Assembly (NCBI GenBank): GCA_913057725.1
Contig: CAJXOS010000059.1
Coordinates: forward strand, 1-35,700
Length of the DNA: 35,700 nucleotides
Reading direction: 5' to 3'
Source of the DNA: an uncultured Lewinella sp.
Lineage (GTDB): Bacteria; Bacteroidota; Bacteroidia; Chitinophagales; Saprospiraceae
The translations under genes and the position numbers were made by a program. Under the pieces are notes generated by a model. It saw only the letters and a program-made list of their open reading frames with translations, did not search any database and was not told the origin of the DNA. Position 1 is the first letter of the stretch. Every line of letters begins with the position of its first letter. Of this stretch, positions 34,308 to 35,700 are shown piece by piece.

Positions 34308-34337
34308 TTGAGAAAACTACAGAATCCCTTACCTTTC
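34308..34337 (+). promoter_or_regulatory. Candidate promoter of the epimerase gene
   Basis: TTG (34308-34310), 19 bases, then TACCTTTC (34330-34337) is one base off TAnnTTTG. It leaves a leader of about 15-20 bases before ATG 34359. Confidence 0.5.
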
Positions 34338-34358
34338 CTGTGAAGAAAAAAAGCTGCT

Positions 34359-35384
34359 ATGAAAATCCAGGTTTTCCAATTTGAGCTTCCGCTTAAACAT
34401 ACGTTTACCATCAGCCATGAATCTCGTACGGTTCAACCGACGATGATTATCCAGTTGCAAGACAAAAATGGATTAACTGGCTATGGAGAGGCGACCGTTA
34501 CCCTTTACTATGGTGTGACCATGGAGAAAATGTTGGCAGCTGTTGAGAAAATTAGGCCTTGGGCCGAACAGTATGAATTGGATCATCCAGAAGCCTTTTA
34601 CGCCGAACTGGAGCAGCGACTACCAGAAGATTCTTTTGTCCGTTGTGCCCTAGATCAGGCTGCTAATGATCTATGGGCCAGGCGTCATGGTAAACCACTT
34701 TATGAGATGTGGGGACTTGATCCTGCCAACTGCCCTACTACGAGCTATACGATCGGTATTGCTCCTGTTCCAGAAATGATTTCTAAACTCCAGGAAAAAC
34801 CGTGGCCACTCTACAAGATCAAATTAGGTACTGATCAGGATCTGGAAATTATCCGATCTCTCCGACAACATACCAATGCGACCTTTAGGGTAGATGCCAA
34901 TACAGCCTGGACTGCGGAGCAAACTATTGCGTACTCAAAAGAACTGAAGGCATTAGAGGTAGAGTTTATTGAGCAACCCCAAAAGGCAGATGCTTGGGAA
35001 GATCATCGTGCGGCGTTGGCAGGAAGTGTGTTGCCAATTATTGCGGATGAAAGCTGCCATATTGAAGCGGATGTAGCACGTTGTGCAGGCTATTTTGACG
35101 GGATCAATATTAAGCTAACCAAGTGCGGAGGACTTACGCCTGCGCGTAGAATGATTGCTGAGGCACGTCGGCTAGGGTTAAAGGTGATGATGGGGTGTAT
35201 GACGGAAAGTTCAGTTGGCATTTCGGCAATTGCTCATATTGCTCCGATGCTCGATTATGTGGATATGGATGGGGCATTATTATTAGCCAAAGATCCTGCT
35301 CAGGGTGTCACTATTGATGACCAGGCTGTACTGCATTATGCAGAGTTGCCAGGCACAGGTGCGGCCTTACGAAGTCAGTTTTAG
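34359..35384 (+). CDS. Enolase-superfamily dipeptide epimerase (L-Ala-D/L-Glu epimerase type)
   Basis: 341 residues. The muconate lactonizing subgroup residues are visible: YKIKLG with Lys153 and Lys155 (the KxK acid/base pair), metal ligands Asp179 (RVDANTAW), Glu205 (EFIEQP) and Asp230 (IADESC), and Lys252 (NIKLTKCGG) on the other face. The late VDMDG (301-305) matches the DxD that binds the dipeptide amino group in L-Ala-D/L-Glu epimerases. Such enzymes convert murein L-Ala-D-Glu to L-Ala-L-Glu for reuse. Bacteroidota members may differ in dipeptide specificity. It is divergent from the Tat-exported aminotransferase. Confidence 0.9.
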   Translation: MKIQVFQFELPLKHTFTISHESRTVQPTMIIQLQDKNGLTGYGEATVTLYYGVTMEKMLAAVEKIRPWAEQYELDHPEAFYAELEQRLPEDSFVRCALDQAANDLWARRHGKPLYEMWGLDPANCPTTSYTIGIAPVPEMISKLQEKPWPLYKIKLGTDQDLEIIRSLRQHTNATFRVDANTAWTAEQTIAYSKELKALEVEFIEQPQKADAWEDHRAALAGSVLPIIADESCHIEADVARCAGYFDGINIKLTKCGGLTPARRMIAEARRLGLKVMMGCMTESSVGISAIAHIAPMLDYVDMDGALLLAKDPAQGVTIDDQAVLHYAELPGTGAALRSQF

Positions 35385-35558
35385 TATTAGTCCATTGATT
35401 TAACGATCAAATGGGTTTGGTGCCAAAAATGGAAAGAGTCGTCGAAAAAAATCCGCCAATGGGCGCTTAAGTTTGGTATTAAGTAGCTGCCGATGGTATT
35501 TTAGTGGAAGCGTATAGATGTTTCGAAACGATAGTTGAAAGACTGCACCTACAAACAA

Positions 35559-35700
35559 ATGAAAACCACATTGCAAATCCGATCTGTTCTTGGACAATTT
35601 CTCTACACGTTGGGCAATCTGCGTTCGGCAGGCGTGTTAATTCGTGATCATCAGTTATGGACTGGCGTGAATCGTTATGGCTGGGCATTTAAAGTACTCG
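35559..35700 (+). CDS. Partial reading frame cut by the right edge
   Basis: 47 codons are open from ATG 35559 to the end of the window without a stop (MKTTLQIRSVLGQFLYTLGN at the start). I do not recognise it. The regular mix of residues (for example LRSAGVLIRDHQ, RYGWAFKVL) looks like coding sequence, and it reads in the same direction as the upstream epimerase gene after 174 bases. In-frame TTG 35535 is an alternative start. Overlapping minus-strand frames exist, but look less protein-like. Confidence 0.4.
   Translation, partial: MKTTLQIRSVLGQFLYTLGNLRSAGVLIRDHQLWTGVNRYGWAFKVL

Noticed and set aside
35400..35688. Minus-strand frames at the right edge (65 and 69 codons)
   Set aside because: They overlap each other and the more protein-like plus-strand frame from 35559, and show no motif I recognise.

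Overview
The window reads as a stretch of chromosome from a member of the Bacteroidota, most likely of the Saprospiria (Lewinella/Haliscomenobacter-like). The evidence is a type IX secretion (T9SS) C-terminal sorting domain, a hybrid histidine kinase ending in an AraC-type regulator, ECF sigma factors with a non-zinc anti-sigma protein, few Shine-Dalgarno sequences, and several promoters of the Bacteroidota type (TTG/TTTG, about 20 bases, then TAnnTTTG). I see no insertion sequence, integrase, CRISPR array or prophage block. Gene density and style are those of a core chromosome with lineage-specific genes mixed in. The genus is an inference from protein style, not a search result.

Layout, left to right. 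0.3-5 kb: an acidic surface-type metallopeptidase lipoprotein (+), then convergent to it a minus-strand pair of a Bacteroidota-type alanine dehydrogenase and a membrane-embedded patatin phospholipase. 5.1-11.3 kb: gyrB (+), an Omp85-type outer membrane protein (-), hemW (+), and an unknown protein with a phage-antirepressor-like (AntA) N-terminus (+). 11.4-14.1 kb: a minus-strand pair of a tandem-OmpA-domain protein and a membrane-anchored coiled-coil/helix-hairpin-helix protein, divergent from folA (+). 14.3-17.4 kb: a DUF1800-DUF1501 pair, the second with a T9SS sorting domain. 17.5-22.8 kb (-): two lytic transglycosylases and a TPR/histidine kinase/receiver/AraC protein. 23.3-27.3 kb (+): moaD, moaE, a family 2 glycosyltransferase and an ECF sigma factor in a tight row, then an aminoglycoside-phosphotransferase-fold kinase fused to the C-terminal domain of RapZ. 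27.3-30.0 kb (-): an AsmA-like protein. 30.2 kb: tRNA-Val(UAC) with promoter and terminator. 30.4-32.7 kb (-): ECF sigma factor, anti-sigma protein and a DUF4097-like protein with a regular tyrosine repeat. 33.0-35.4 kb: a Tat-signal class V aminotransferase (-) divergent from an L-Ala-D/L-Glu epimerase-type enzyme (+). The right edge cuts a further plus-strand reading frame.

How the genes may work together: several concern the cell envelope and murein. Two lytic transglycosylases release anhydro-muropeptides, the AmgK-like kinase fused to an amino-sugar-sensing RapZ domain could phosphorylate recycled amino sugars, and the dipeptide epimerase handles murein L-Ala-D-Glu. The AsmA-like, Omp85, OmpA-like and sigma/anti-sigma/DUF4097 genes fit outer membrane upkeep and envelope stress. 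This link is an inference from gene content, since the genes lie in separate transcription units. Most genes are ordinary. The most unusual are the kinase-RapZ fusion, the AntA-like protein with inverted repeats at its start, the tyrosine-ladder protein, and a 17/18/34-base-spaced set of TGGGG elements upstream of a transglycosylase.
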